Source: Maniola hyperantus (lineage: Eukaryota; Arthropoda; Insecta; Lepidoptera; Nymphalidae). From it: 64,000 bases of DNA. Below are positions 25,401 to 35,939 of this stretch, piece after piece. The notes beneath the pieces were generated by a model. That model was not told where the DNA came from and ran no database searches. It saw nothing but the letters and a program-made list of their open reading frames with translations. A program made the translations under genes and the position numbers. Each line of letters begins with the position of its first letter. The stretch's first letter is position 1. The stretch is taken from contig NC_048550.1 in NCBI RefSeq assembly GCF_902806685.2, positions 8,165,383 to 8,229,382 of the forward strand. Direction: 5' to 3'.

Positions 25401-28400
25401 AGACCCACCTACCTGCCAAATTTCATGATTCTAGGTCAACGGGAAGTACCCTCTAGGTTTCTTGACAGACCGACAGACAGACAGACAGACAACAAAGTGA
25501 TCCTATAAGGGTTCCGTTTTTCCTTTTGAGGTACGGAACCCTAAAAACCGATCAAGTGCGAGTCGGACCCGCGTTTTAAAATACATGGCAACCGTTTTAC
25601 AATCTTTATTAATTGTTGTTATATACAATAGAAATACACACTCTGTGAAAATTTTACCTCTCTACTTATTACGGTTTATGAGCCCATTCTGACAGCCGGA
25701 CGGACAGATGGACGAACAGCGGAGGCTTAGTAATAGGGTCGTTACTCTTGCTAGCACCCCTCGGGTACGAAACCCCAAAAATGGCTTGCTAGAGAATATT
25801 GCATTTTGCTATAAGAATTAAATATGAAGAGTACCATTTATATTTAGGAAGTAAGTTAACATTGAGGGCTACGTGAAATGAAAATAATTATATTAACAGT
25901 AGGTAATTATTTCTTTAAGGGTCAAGGATACAAATAAAATGATTGATATTTATGTACAAACAGGTAACAGATAGGTACCTACTTCGTCATAGTACAAGCT
26001 CAGTACAGTGACCTAGAAATTAATTCATACAGCAGCCCATGAATTACCGCACTGTCTTGCGCGCAGGTTCAGTAAAATGTCTCGACTGTTTGCATCTCGC
26101 ATTGACCTTCAGCCGGTTTGCCAAACTTATTGACTTACGATTACGCCATACCATGTGTGAGGATGTGAGGTGCGGCTTCACAGTTCACTCCACCGCGGAG
26201 CCCCGCGCGTGCGCACGTACCTTCGCTCAAATACTAACGTGCTGCTCCTTTTCAGAACTCGAAAAAGAATACGCGAAACGACCAATCAACTTTGACATTG
26301 AAGAGGAAACGCGGAAGAAGGAAACGTCCAAGTGGCTCGAGAATCACTTTGGCAGCGAATCTCCCTCTTCCCATGATTCTATAGCTGAAGAAATAGGACG
26401 GCGCCCCGAACCAGGATACTACCCTAAGAAAGCCGATGACGAAGGATACTACGGCAAAACTTCCTCCTCAGTCCCACCTCCACCAGTCTACGGAGATCGA
26501 GTTCTTCGCAAAACAAAGTCTTCGACACCATCTGACGAGCGTCCTGTTGTAGCGGGAAATAGAACAGGGGGCTATTTTAAAGGTGTGGCAGATTGGTCTC
26601 AGCGCCGTGCCACCAAGCCGAGAATGCCTGAGCCGCGAAGCTCGTCCCCATCGCCACCTGTTGTGCGATCTCCGTACACCAGTAACGACCGGCTAAACGA
26701 CTCCTCTCCTAAGCATGTGTACAAACGAGACTCGCCCCAAGGAAGGTCATCGCCGATCGGTCGACGTAATCCGCCTTCGCGAGACGACTCCGCCTACGTT
26801 TCATCGTCGACTATGCACAGCCCGCCACGTGGATCCCCGTTTAGGCCACTAGAAACCGAGAGATCATTCCGCGAGCCATCGGTCGAAGACGATTATCGGC
26901 CACCGAAGGCCCCTGAAAGGAAACGTCATACTAAGAAAATAATGTCTGAGGACCACCGGTACGACAGTGGCTACAGAAGCTCATCACGGAATGATAATTC
27001 GGGCCGTTCGAGAGACAGTCGCGACGAGGGCGCCGTAGAGCCTCCCCCAGACTATTCTCCTCCGAGAGACCGTAGAGGTAGTGCAGATAGAGAACGGACA
27101 CCGCCGCGCCGGCGTGACAGGGATGAGAGGAAGCAAAATCAAAAAACTCGCTTCGCTGATAACGGCAAGCGACCCTCACCCGTGCGGAAATCGGTCGGTT
27201 CGGCGATCGGTAACTCGATAAGGAAGCTAGTGGGGAAGATTCGCTCTGCGTCTTCGGAGCGGAAGAGTCGGTGGCGCAGTTCTCGGACGCCGTCGCCGGA
27301 GCACTCGTCACGCACGTACAAGCAATACGGCGGCGAGCTGGCGCCCCCCGCGCCTCCGCACCGCTACTACCTCGGCGAGGACCCTTTCGCGCCCAGCATC
27401 TATGGCCGTGAGCACAAGTACGAGGGCAGTCCGAGACGAACCGCAGCTGTTGACACCCGTGACCAGCGCGAAAGGTGAGAATAGCTTCATTATTTTATAA
27501 ACCCTTAGTAAAGATCACAACGTAAACGCGGTCGATCGTAAAGTCTTACATGGACATAATAGCTTGCTACGACGTATTGTTAAACGAAACTATAAATTAG
27601 CTTTTTGTAAAATTAGTGTTAACGAGTATTCAATTTTTATTGTGCCCACCTATTATTATATATATATATTATCCTTAGACCTTAAATAGAATGTTGTCCT
27701 ACAGAGATCCATACCACCTCCTACACTGAGATATAGCATGCATAAAATTTAATTAATGCTCCTTGTTTTGATATTATCATAAAATTATAGGCCCAAAGGA
27801 TTTATTGCGGTTTTTATAATCATCTTTTTACGTCGTATTGAGTAGTTTATCTGCAATTAAAAACATAATGAATATAGTGTTATTTTGTGCAGCTTTTGTC
27901 AGAAACAAATACTTACCTTTGATCACGAGCTATGATCATACTATTCCATGGCCATAATAATTACCCGTAGCAATTAAAAGAATTACATGCGACATTAAAT
28001 TTATTGAATAATTGAAAAAAAAAACCTGATAGATTACAAGATAGAGCGCTGTCCCCATTTACAATTATTACACAATAAAAATCTATTTTGTTATTTACGG
28101 ACTACTACTAATAGGTACTACTAATATAAAGTTGAAAGTCTACAAACATTTTAGAAGATCTTCAACAGATCGTCAACAAACTTCAATGGCACCAACCTGA
28201 GAGAAAAAAATAAAAATCGGTTAAAGGAGGTAGCTACAGTTATATTATAGCTGTTATTACCGCAGTTAATAATTTGGCCAAAAATCGGGATCCTCCGCAT
28301 ATAATGATACTTACTTATTCTCTTTCAGGTACTAATCTACTAAACTATTATAATTATAAACCTATTAATTTAAAATACATAATATAAATACAGTGAAGCA

Positions 28401-31400
28401 GTGCAAATATAAACCACCAGGTTTATATGTTAGGAAAACTAAATATGTATTAGAGACCTCATTGCCTACGTTCAATTTATTCTGAATGATAATTATAAAA
28501 TTCCATCGTATTATAATGCATAGCTTTATTATTGACATCAGTCGTTTTATACGTTTTACTCGGAACTCTATGAAACAGCGGAGCAAAAACTTGGGTAATT
28601 TTAACGAAGTCAATTACAGTGCAAAAACAATATGAGCTGGGTAATTTATATATTACACGATAACAGAAGGCTCTAGAACTATGGAGTCCATGCCTTAATT
28701 TCTATTATCAAAATAACATATGTGTAAATTAAATTTAAGTCACCCCCGAATGGTCAAGGTTACCATAATATTGCATTGTATTGTAGTCTAGATCAATAAA
28801 TAATTGGATGACTGCGATTCCATATCGAATTAGAAAATAGCTAATACTGCTCAAACAGTTGAACGGATTTTCATTAAACATAGCTAAGAACCATCTCGAA
28901 TAAACAGGTATTCAATTATATGAAACCGTATTCAAATTGGTTCATCCGTTTGAGCGCTATGATGCAATAGACAGACATACATAGACACACGTTAAACTTA
29001 TAACACCCCTCTGATTGCGTCGAGGGTTAAAAAAGGTATATTTAGTCACGACATATAAATAGACAAATTTAAGAACTGTCTATGCCTTTTTTCACCAAAG
29101 CTAAGCCAAGAAAATTGAGCAATAAGGGCAGTTTGCGCTTGTGACATTGTTTTGGAGTACCTACACAGTATGCGCGACTTCAATGAGTCCAATGTAGCTC
29201 CCAGATAATTTAATTTAATACAAAGAATTATTGTAAACTAGATAATGCCAGCGACTTCGTTCATGTGGATTTAGGTTTTTAAAAATCCCGTGGGAACTTT
29301 TTGATTTTCCGGGATAAAAAGTAGCCTACGTCCTTCCCCGGGAACGGGATGCAAGATATATCTGTACTAAATTTCGTCAAAATCGGTTGAACGGATGAGC
29401 CGTGAAAGGCTAGCAGACAGACAGACAGCCACACTTTCGCATTTATAATATTTTAAGTATGGATATTAGTACGGATGAAGTCAGAAGTCGTTCAAACTGG
29501 GAAACACGCTTAGGAGCCCCGCTACTACCGCCGCCAACGCTTCTGTGCGCTGCAGTGGGTGCTTATGAAATTTCTGGTATTTTAAATGTACACGCGTATG
29601 CGCGCTCAACTTTACACAAGTCAGTGTGAAGGTGGTGTGAAGTCAAGCTGCATGCAGTACAGTTGCCGTCCGCACTTTGTGTTATTGTTTCAGGCTTTCA
29701 ATGGAACGTAACTTACGTTTTGTAATACATATAGGGATTATGGATATAATATCTGGAAGTGTGTGTACTGTGCTATATACTGTCTCAAATCTCATGAATT
29801 TGTGAAAAACTATTTGGGAGTAATTCTTTGGTTGATGCGGAAGATGAAACAGATAAACATTGCGGTGACCAGTGTTTTACCTTGCGGTCGCATTCTTACT
29901 GTTGTGGACTTAGTGTCCATTACAATAATTTATAATTAGGTACTTACTAGTTTGTAAGTATAATAAACAATTTTATACACGAGTATAACGTTTTATACTC
30001 GTGTAGTAAATCCGGTATTTGACAGCTAGTCAAATCAGTAACTTTTTATCATACTTCAAAACGCGCGCTTAGTATGCGAGATTCTAAGAAATACATACCG
30101 GTATGTGACGTCACAATTATTTGACGTCCTTATTTTACTAAAATCAATAATTTAAAATGGTTATCTAAATGTATAAAAGGAAAAGGTGACTGACTGACTG
30201 ACTGATCTATCAACGCACAGCTCCAACTATTGTACGGATCGGGCTAAAATTTGGCGTGGAGATAGGCTATTATGACGTAGGCATCCTCTAAGAAAGGATT
30301 TTTGAAAATTCAACTCCTAAGAGGGTGAAATAGGGGTTCGAAATTTGTGTAGTTCACGCGAACGAAGTCGCGAGCATAAGCTAGTCACACATAAAACTAA
30401 TAAAGGACTTGGATCTTACGAATTTTGGAAGACCCTCTATTTAATAATCACTGAGAAATAATTTATTTTTGACCTAGTCAAATACCGTATTGACATGGAC
30501 ATAATTTATATTTGCTCGTGCCCGGCCAGGATACACTTAAAACAATTAATTTTGTAGGTAATTTCACAGATTATAAACCGAATAAAAAAAAACTAAATAC
30601 TCAAAGATGTGGTTTACTCATCTAAAACTATATTTTTCTAATTTGTTCAAAGAGGTCATCGCAATTATGAAATGAACTTTTTTATATAATCGGAACTTCT
30701 ACATAAAAACGCGTAGGACAAAGTACCTACTACGCATACTAATCTGTAGAATTGTCGTAGACATTGCGAAAAACCGTTTCTTTTGTTATGTAAAATGATT
30801 TTTTTCTTTATATGTATAAAGACAAAATACAGATTTTGCACGCTTTCAAACCGTTTGCCTATTTTGAAACTTTTAACTGTCTTGCATACTAAATTGATCC
30901 GTTTCATCCTCATTCGAAAACCGTGTATGGAAATTTAGTATCATTATTGAGGGAAAGTAAGAGTGAAGAACTCTACACATAAGTAATATCTTATAGTAAA
31001 GCTCTGATCTTATAATATTGATGAAGCGCATGTAATTTAAGTTTATGATATAATTGTACCTATACTTCACTTACCTTATTAATGTAGCTGGTGTTATTTT
31101 TGTCACTATATCTATATCCCAGTTTCAACATGTGTTGTTGTTGAAAGACTATTTGGTTGGTGGGTTAGGAAAACTTAAAAACTATCATGTTGGTCGTTAT
31201 ATCATGACCTGCTTGGCGCAGTGGCGAGTACACTGGTCTTATAAGTGGGAGGTCTCTGGTTCGATTCCCGGCAGAAACAATTTGGGATTAATGGTTTGTA
31301 AACAGTCTCTGGTCTGATTGGCCGTTGCTAGTTACCACTCTACCGACCAAGCCATGCCGCCAAGACATTTAGCGTTCCGGTACAATGCCGTGTAGAAACT

Positions 31401-33630
31401 GCCATAGCTCTTCCAGGTTAGCCCGCTTCCGTCTGACTACATTGTCAAGATTGCAATCAATCGATCTTAGATCGATCTTAGATCTTTTCTAAGATTTACT
31501 AAATGAAAATGAAAAGAAACAATGGGGCCGATTCTCTAGTACACAATCTCTAAACTAAACTAAATTAACAGGTCTATATCTAGTGCTTTCCTTTTCCGCA
31601 AGCAACATTATGAAAGGGATAGCAATAGATTTAGACGTGATATTTTAGTTTAGTTTGGAGATTGTGTACAAAGGAATTAGCCACACTGTCTCTTAGTCTT
31701 AGATCAATCAAAACTACGACTCAGTCGGACCGACTCGATACTCTCCGGTATCTACTTATGGCTGCCATTTTAATTCTGTCGTTGTCCATGGGCCTTGCCT
31801 AGTATGGATAAATAAGTGGTTTCTCGACAAAACAGCCCTTATTTAGCTTACAAACGTTGAGTCACGTATATTTGCCGGGTGACAGTCTTCAATATGAACT
31901 ATTTGTTGGTAATGACGAAGTGTGACTCATTGAATGAAAATTCTTCCAACAGGTGTAGGTTTAGTTTAGGTGTAGTATGTTATATGTGGTAGGTATGATG
32001 TAAATTAGTTAAGCGAAGTATCATTGTAATTCATATAGTTTCCTGGTTGTTTTTGTCTTCTAGCTATGCCATTTATTTGATTGACTATGGCAAAAAATTT
32101 GTCATTAGTTGTACGCTGACATTCAGAGACTACGTAATTTCACACACAAGAGATCTCAGCTAAATCATACATAATTTATCAATCAGTCTTAACTATATCA
32201 TGTATGTATCATAGTCTCAGGCATTAAAAGCATGCTGATCTACTGGTATTTTGATTCGTGTAAACAAAGCGCGATCGTTAGACGTGTGGGTTGAGATTCC
32301 ACATTGAATCCAATTACGTTCTAAAACACAAGATTACATGTTTTTATGATACAAGGAGACACAATGGATAAACGTGGGCCGCCTTGTCTTACGATCACGA
32401 TGTAGTGATAAAATTCTAACGATCTGTTTTTTTCGTTACAGGGGCCAGTTCTCGAGCACTCTCGGCCGGCTCAGTCACTCTACAAGCCGGCTGAATCCCG
32501 CTGAAGCAGACGAAGACTACGCGCGAAGCGCGCAGACCCTGCCCCGGAAGCTACACGAACGTAAAGAGAAACCCACCGAAAAGCCAAGCTCCAGTAAATA
32601 CTGGCAGCGAGTCACAAATAACAAACGGTCTACCAGTGCCATTAATATACCCAACAACGTATCAACAGCGCCAGAGGGAAAGATAAACGGGTATCCGCCT
32701 GGCCCTGCGAAGCCGGCGCGGACCTACAAAGGTCTCAATAGGAGTAAGAGTTTTGCTATGGGAGCACCCGAACAGGACACACATCCACGTTACGTTACTG
32801 GCATGAGCAGAAATTATTCCACGATGTACAAATCAAACCCACACCTCAGTAGGCTCGACGAGACTCCGGAACAGCTGAAGAGTCCAGGAATTGTGTCAAT
32901 CATAAATCGAAGCCAGCGAGATTTAGCGGACGCTGTTTCACGCGAAACTGAGCGTCGACGGGATGGATTATTTGGTGCGCGTTATGGCAAAACTACGCCG
33001 ATAACCAACGGTCACACAAATGGATACAATAAATCTTACGATGAAACAGATAAGAAAAAGATATTCCTTAAAGGACTACGCGAGAGGGCGCCGGAATTAT
33101 ATCAAACCTTACACGCGGACGACGAGTCTGACGGTAGTAGATTATCATCCCGATACAACACCCCATCGCCGCATTATAAAGAACGGATATCGGAGGAACG
33201 CAAAATACCATTGTATAAAACTGAATCATTAAATAGAGAGTCGAGTCCCTTTGTGTCGCGTTTAGAGACGAGAATAAAATCACCAGTAAATCGGCGCGAA
33301 AGTAACAGCAGTGACAATTTTTCCGAAACATATCGGTATACTACGCGCTCAGGTGATCCTGAGAGACCTAGCGTAACAGATACTGTGGAAACTGTTAGTA
33401 AAAAAGTGATTCCATCTAGAGATGGGCGGTCTAAAGAAATAATCCAATCAAGGGAGGTGAATTCGGTAACAAAGAGTCGGGGCTACAACGAACCTATTGC
33501 AAGCACCAAGTACTATGAGAATGGTGTTCGTAGTTCTCATGGCTATGAATCTAGAAATGGAACGACGCCGCAGTATCCGGAACGAAGGAGAAGTAATTAC
33601 AAAGTGTCTGAAAAAATAAGAGATTATTGA
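13436..33630 (+). CDS. Large Ser/Pro/Arg-rich protein gene, 5' end not found
   Basis: I do not recognise this protein. Six coding exons join in frame: 13436-13588, 14274-14375, 14874-15024, 15357-15443, 26256-27474 and 32442-33630 (2,901 nt, 966 codons plus TGA). Every boundary has AG and GT, and the phases agree (0, 0, 1, 1, 2). The first exon seen opens mid-protein with ALITAVNETKEEDIRDALK, so the start lies upstream. The N-terminal quarter is charged and probably partly helical (RPDGTIVTETRHTKEQ; DDDWESLSVRMRRQRR). Exon 5 starts ELEKEYAKRPINFDIEEETR and then becomes low-complexity, rich in Pro, Ser, Arg and Tyr (GYYPKK, PPPDYSPPRD, RSRWRSSRTPSPEHSS-like basic runs). Exon 6 continues disordered and basic. 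No enzymatic or membrane domain is visible; an adaptor or cytoskeletal scaffold is a guess from composition. A poly(A) signal AATAAA lies at 33998-34003. Further exons inside the 10.8-kb or 5.0-kb introns cannot be excluded. Confidence 0.8.
14045..14185 (-). mobile_element. RTE-like LINE 3'-end fragment in an intron
   Basis: Shares TGGCGCCGCCTGCATCC, CGGCTCCCTGCGACTCG and a (CAT)n tract with the longer copy at 57178-57545. On the minus strand this is the last coding segment of the element followed by a (GAT)n tail. Confidence 0.5.
14437..14658 (-). mobile_element. Helitron-like element, family 1, in intron 2
   Basis: Minus-strand ends are TC (14658-14657, opening TCAGTACCC) and CTAG (14440-14437), with an A before and a T-rich context after. 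The CAAACAAACACACTTTCG block is shared with the copy at 54459-54708. Confidence 0.75.
15098..15255. mobile_element. GC-rich inverted-repeat element, copy 1
   Basis: Ends AGGTCGAAATGGCAATCTGG and CGATTGCCATCTCGACCTG are an imperfect inverted pair. The middle is GC-rich (CCCGGTGCGGGCGAGCG) and stands out from the AT-rich intron. Other copies are at 15782-15933, 24495-24658 and 49722-49880. Confidence 0.75.
15782..15933. mobile_element. GC-rich inverted-repeat element, copy 2
   Basis: Same family as 15098-15255, in the same intron and only about 530 bp away. The right end is CGATTGCTATTTCGACATG followed by TCGCGTACTATT. The left arm is more decayed. Confidence 0.7.
15934..16480. other. Intron sequence, possible LINE 3' tail
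   Basis: Within the 10.8-kb intron. About 16370-16425 ends in AAATTGAAATTGAAATAG, the kind of short tandem tail left by non-LTR elements on the plus strand. Nothing else is recognisable. Confidence 0.3.
16717..19677 (-). pseudogene. LINE ORF2: endonuclease and reverse transcriptase, one stop
   Basis: Two frames in the same phase, 19677-19162 (171 codons) and 19158-16717 (813 codons), are separated only by a TGA at 19164-19162 and one codon. The first segment carries endonuclease motifs: LTEVG with the metal-binding Glu, RKGGGVIVYI and YRPP. The second continues with CIDHIF (45-50) and LADHR (67-71), then the RT domain: RPVHKKG (356-362), NNYRPIT (368-374), FGFRPGKNT (406-414), FIDFSRAFDTLDH (439-451), GTAQGSVLGP (497-506) and the catalytic YADD (529-532). 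The stop replaces the residue before Asp in the motif normally read GDxN, so the copy cannot make a continuous ORF2 protein. The RT part is otherwise open and uninterrupted. Confidence 0.88.
19766..20350 (-). pseudogene. LINE ORF1, N-terminally truncated
   Basis: About 190 codons are open from the truncation point to TAA at 19768-19766; the frame hits TAG at 20362-20360 just beyond the element edge. It begins with a coiled-coil-like stretch rich in Asn, Lys, Glu and Leu, followed by an ordered domain (NSLEISGLPEV ... CSLLVELHTIKSREHWI ... FIREALTPHNKMLLYNAKK ... FIWCKNGKVFARK). That order resembles the FP25K-like nucleic-acid-binding domain that many insect LINE ORF1 proteins share with a baculovirus protein. 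Its role would be binding the LINE RNA. The codons before it are lost, so no genuine start remains. Confidence 0.65.
21865..21962 (+). mobile_element. Helitron 5'-end fragment
   Basis: Starts TCAGTACCCTTATTATAAAT preceded by A, exactly the 5' end of the copies at 14437-14658 and 54459-54708, then runs into GTTTGTTGGTTTGTTGG. No matching CTAG end is clear downstream. Confidence 0.6.
22359..22393. repeat. (GAA)n microsatellite
   Basis: About eleven uninterrupted GAA/AGA units beginning after AATAT. Confidence 0.9.
22435..22484. repeat. Perfect 50-bp hairpin, 24-bp arms and 2-nt loop
   Basis: Arms 22435-22458 and 22461-22484 are exact reverse complements around GG. The left arm starts TTTGGGATTACCAGTTAGG. 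It is unrelated in sequence to the hairpin at 12856-12914. Confidence 0.9.
22485..24494. other. Intron sequence with decayed repeats
   Basis: Holds a family-2 Helitron remnant at about 23125-23335 (minus; ACACAAATTTCAAACCC, then TTTTATATACTTAGA) and a LINE 3'-UTR-like repeat at 23590-23770. A short Helitron-like trace lies at about 24255-24335. No exon recognised. Confidence 0.4.
23590..23770 (-). mobile_element. LINE 3'-UTR-like repeat, copy 1
   Basis: Blocks TAAACTTTTACAAGTGCTTT, TTGAATCGTCAA, CCTACCGAGAAGA and AAACTCGGCGGTTG recur in order at 42335-42490 and, more decayed, at 46006-46240. The T/A-rich edge (AATAGAATAGAATAAAATAG) looks like a tail on the minus strand. The parent element is not identified. 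Confidence 0.5.
24495..24658. mobile_element. GC-rich inverted-repeat element, copy 3
   Basis: Left end CAACAGGTTGAGATGGCTAT and right end GCCTTCTCGACCTGTCGGG match the family at 15098. An 83-codon open frame across it is an accident of its GC-rich palindromic sequence. Confidence 0.75.
25102..25545 (+). repeat. Interspersed repeat, GGGTTCCGTA family
   Basis: Begins AAAAAACCGGTCAAGTTCGA, includes GAGGGTTCCGTATTAC, a (CAGA)n tract at about 25472-25490, and ends GGGTTCCGTTTTTCC, then GAGGTACGGAACCCT. A minus-strand copy lies at about 60564-60953. The terminal GGGTTCCGTA and TACGGAACCC are inverted. The class is not clear from sequence alone. Confidence 0.6.
25546..25783 (+). repeat. Second, diverged copy of the same repeat family
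   Basis: Directly abuts the previous copy: CCGATCAAGTGCGAGTCGGA at the start, GGACGGACAGATGGACG in the middle and GGTACGAAACCCCAAAAAT at the end. It is a separate subfamily rather than a simple duplicate. Confidence 0.5.
25784..26255. other. End of the 10.8-kb intron
   Basis: The exon 5 frame stays open leftwards to 26039, but the pyrimidine-rich acceptor TGCTGCTCCTTTTCAG at 26240-26255 and the exact phase match to exon 4 favour splicing over use of this stretch as coding sequence. An alternative first exon here cannot be excluded. Confidence 0.5.
27475..29237. other. Intron sequence, nothing recognised
   Basis: First part of the 5.0-kb last intron. It is AT-rich with a (TA)n run near 27655-27670. 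No exon or named repeat was identified. Confidence 0.4.
29238..29463 (-). mobile_element. Helitron-like element, family 1, full length
   Basis: Minus-strand TC at 29463-29462 (TCCATACTTAAAATATTATA) and CTAG at 29241-29238, inserted between A and T. The body is near the family consensus, including GGCTAGCAGACAGACAGAC read on the plus strand. Confidence 0.78.
29464..30163. other. Intron sequence with a GC-richer patch
   Basis: 29500-29690 is richer in GC and CpG than its surroundings (CGCTACTACCGCCGCC, ACACGCGTATGCGCGC). It could be an alternative promoter or 5' exon, but no open frame or splice site decides this. 29974-30005 holds a short hairpin with TACACGAGTATAA arms. Confidence 0.3.
30164..30384 (+). 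mobile_element. Helitron-like element, family 2, full length
   Basis: Starts TCTAAATGTATAAAAGGAAA after A, carries a (GACT)n tract and GATCTATCAACGCACAGC, and ends GCGAACGAAGTCGCG, AGCATAAG, CTAG (30381-30384), followed by T. Confidence 0.78.
30385..31204. other. Intron sequence, nothing recognised
   Basis: Frames at 30665-30913, 30873-31070 and 31054-31317 have no recognisable content; the last runs into the SINE. Confidence 0.4.
31205..31465 (+). mobile_element. tRNA-derived SINE, family 1
   Basis: Head with A box TTGGCGCAGTGG and B box GGTTCGATTCCCGGC, body with GCCGCCAAGACATTTAGCG and TTCCGGTACAATGCCGTG, and a diverged 3' end (GATTGCAATC). It is shorter than the copy at 9690-10032 because of internal deletions. 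Confidence 0.75.
31524..31683. mobile_element. MITE with about 40-bp imperfect terminal inverted repeats
   Basis: Left end GGGGCCGATTCTCTAGTACA then CAATCTCTAAACTAAACTAA. The right end, reverse complemented, reads GGCTAATTCCTTTGTACACA then ATCTCCAAACTAAACTAA. Partial relatives are at about 11855-11975 and 40690-40760. Confidence 0.7.
31684..32441. other. End of the last intron, nothing recognised
   Basis: Ends in the acceptor TTTTTTTCGTTACAG just before exon 6. The exon 6 frame is open back to 32374, but the phase 2 match to exon 5 supports the splice site. Confidence 0.45.
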
Positions 33631-35939
33631 ATACCGAGCGCGACTTGATTATTATATAATTGCCATATTTTCATATAACATAATTATATTAGTGTCACAC
33701 AGACTGAAAAGTTGAAATTTAATCACATGTTAAGTTAGGTGGTCATTAACTGCATTCGTTAACATAATATTTGTTAATTTAATGTTAGTTGCTTCATGTA
33801 AAAAGTCATATAGCTTTACTAATTTTATTTCGATATTTGTACCTAATAAGTGATCTAATTCCGTCCAGTAAAGAATTTTTAAACGATTATACCTACCTAC
33901 TTGTTTTGTATTGAAAACTATTGATGTATGATTTTATAATTTTGATAACATCGGAAACATTAAAATTAAGAATTTTAATAATAATTGTACCCGTAAAAAT
34001 AAATAATGTTTTAATACACAATGCTGTGATTGTTTTATTTTTTACTAGATGATGCTAGCTAGCGGCTTCGTCCGCGTGGATTTATGTTTTTAAAAATCCC
34101 GTGGGAACTTTTGATTTTCCAGGACAAAAAGCAGACTATCCGATCCGATTCCGAGATGCAAGATATCTCTGTAGGTACCGAATTTTCTAAAAATATTTAA
34201 ACGCATTTTTTTTTTAATCCTGTGGTATCACCACGATTTAAGAATGCAGTTCCTTACAGGAACAGAGACACAAACTTTTCCAAGATAAGTCTTGTGACGT
34301 GCGTTTTAAGAAAGTGGCGGACAATGGCCTAAACCCTCCTCACTTTGAGAGGAGACCGTGCTCAGTAGTGGGCCTGAGATGGATTGATTATTATCAACAC
34401 TTATCAATGATGTGATGATGACACAGTAACATTTGGCCTTTGTACCTTGTACCCTGCCATGCGAGGAGTAACCAAAGAATTTGTATATACTACTTGAGAA
34501 ACATCTGTCGGATGGCTATGACACTACCACAGATACTATGTGCTGAGATAACACGAAGCAAGTCCACTGTAGGTACAGTGTAAACAATATGTTTCTGATT
34601 TTAAAATAATTTAATAACTTATACATAGATGGCGCTTCTTTTATTTTAATTAACATTACGTTTGTAGTTTGCTAAAAGCTTAGTTAATGAAAAAGCTAGA
34701 TACCATTGACTTGTGTTACTTCATATGGACAGGGCTATTGAACAAACAAAATGGCACCGATTCAGTGGTGCTCTAGCACCAATGCAACCTCAGTGACGTC
34801 TGGATTTCAAACTTAGGTATATATATATAAACTTACGGTCTACTTACTATTACTGGTTTCAGTAATTTGTTATTTTGCTCTGTTATTACTGGTTTCAATA
34901 ATGCCCTATTATTATGAATGTGTAAAGAGGTAAGTAGGTACAGTTAAATCTTAGAAATACTGGAGTTAAATGTTATTACATAAACGTCAACTTGTACGGT
35001 AATAATAGCATACGAGACTCATGTGATAATAGCACACGATAATAGTGCCTATTAAGGAGGCTGTTCTCAATTCGGCCCGTTTTTTTTCTATTTTTAGACT
35101 CAGTTTGTTGATGAATTTTGCTAAAGTTTTTGTGGGAGCACTGTTAGATTAGATATTTACCTAGCAACAGTTTTGTATTTGTTGGAGTTGGAATCCAAAT
35201 TTTTATGGGACAATTGTCGCAAGATTTTTCTATCGGTTGAAAAAAATAATTCGCTCAGTTGTTCAGAAATCTCGGAGATTTCTGTGTACATAGGTAGAAA
35301 AACACACTTCCTCCTTTTTTGAAAGTCAGTAAAAAAGTATCCTATGTTACTCCTTGGTTAATCTTCTACTTGTCTGTGAAAGTCCCGTCAAAATAGGTTC
35401 AGCCGTTCCGAAGATTAGCCCGTTCAAACAGACAACAGACAGACAAAATTATTTAAAACGTGTGCGTTGGTGGTACCTACAGTTCAAATAACCATACGTG
35501 CTTAATAAGGGATAGTTGTTTCGAAATTACAGACAGACACTTCAATTTTATTATTAGTATAGATAGATGTTATGTTTTTTAGATGGCTAGTAGTCTTATA
35601 AGACCAATATCTCATGTCTACAACGTTAGAAGCACACGAGTTATCTACTCGTGTGGTTAGAGTACAAGCTACGATGTTTTCTAAAATGGCTGAAATCATT
35701 CTAAATTTAAATTATTTAACTCGTTATTTAACAGCGAGTCACGTGTTAGATTCGTATCATAAACGTGTTAGTAAAAAAAATGTGTGAGTGTCATGAGTGG
35801 GAATGACCCGTGCCCTCAACGTCTTGACTATTCTGTTCTTACTAATTTTTTTATCTACGTTTATTGTGAGTTGCGAAGCTGAAGTGGCACTGTGTAGGAC
35901 ACATAGTCCGAAACACCGATCGATAGTCCGATTGATACA
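33631..35939. other. 3' UTR of the large gene and intergenic repeats
   Basis: 33631-34015 is the likely 3' UTR. 34045-34192 is a truncated minus-strand Helitron (CTAG at 34045-34048). 34280-34395 is a decayed SINE family 2 piece (GAGAGGAGACCGTGCTCAGT). About 35330-35470 resembles the end of another element (CCGTTCAAACAGACAACAG). No other gene was seen. Confidence 0.5.

Noticed and set aside
26039..26255. In-frame N-terminal extension of exon 5
   Set aside because: A good acceptor at 26255 and exact phase agreement with exon 4 make splicing more likely; the extension reads as random sequence.
26931..27490. Minus-strand frames of 60-126 codons opposite exon 5
   Set aside because: Shadows caused by the GC-rich, biased codon use of exon 5.
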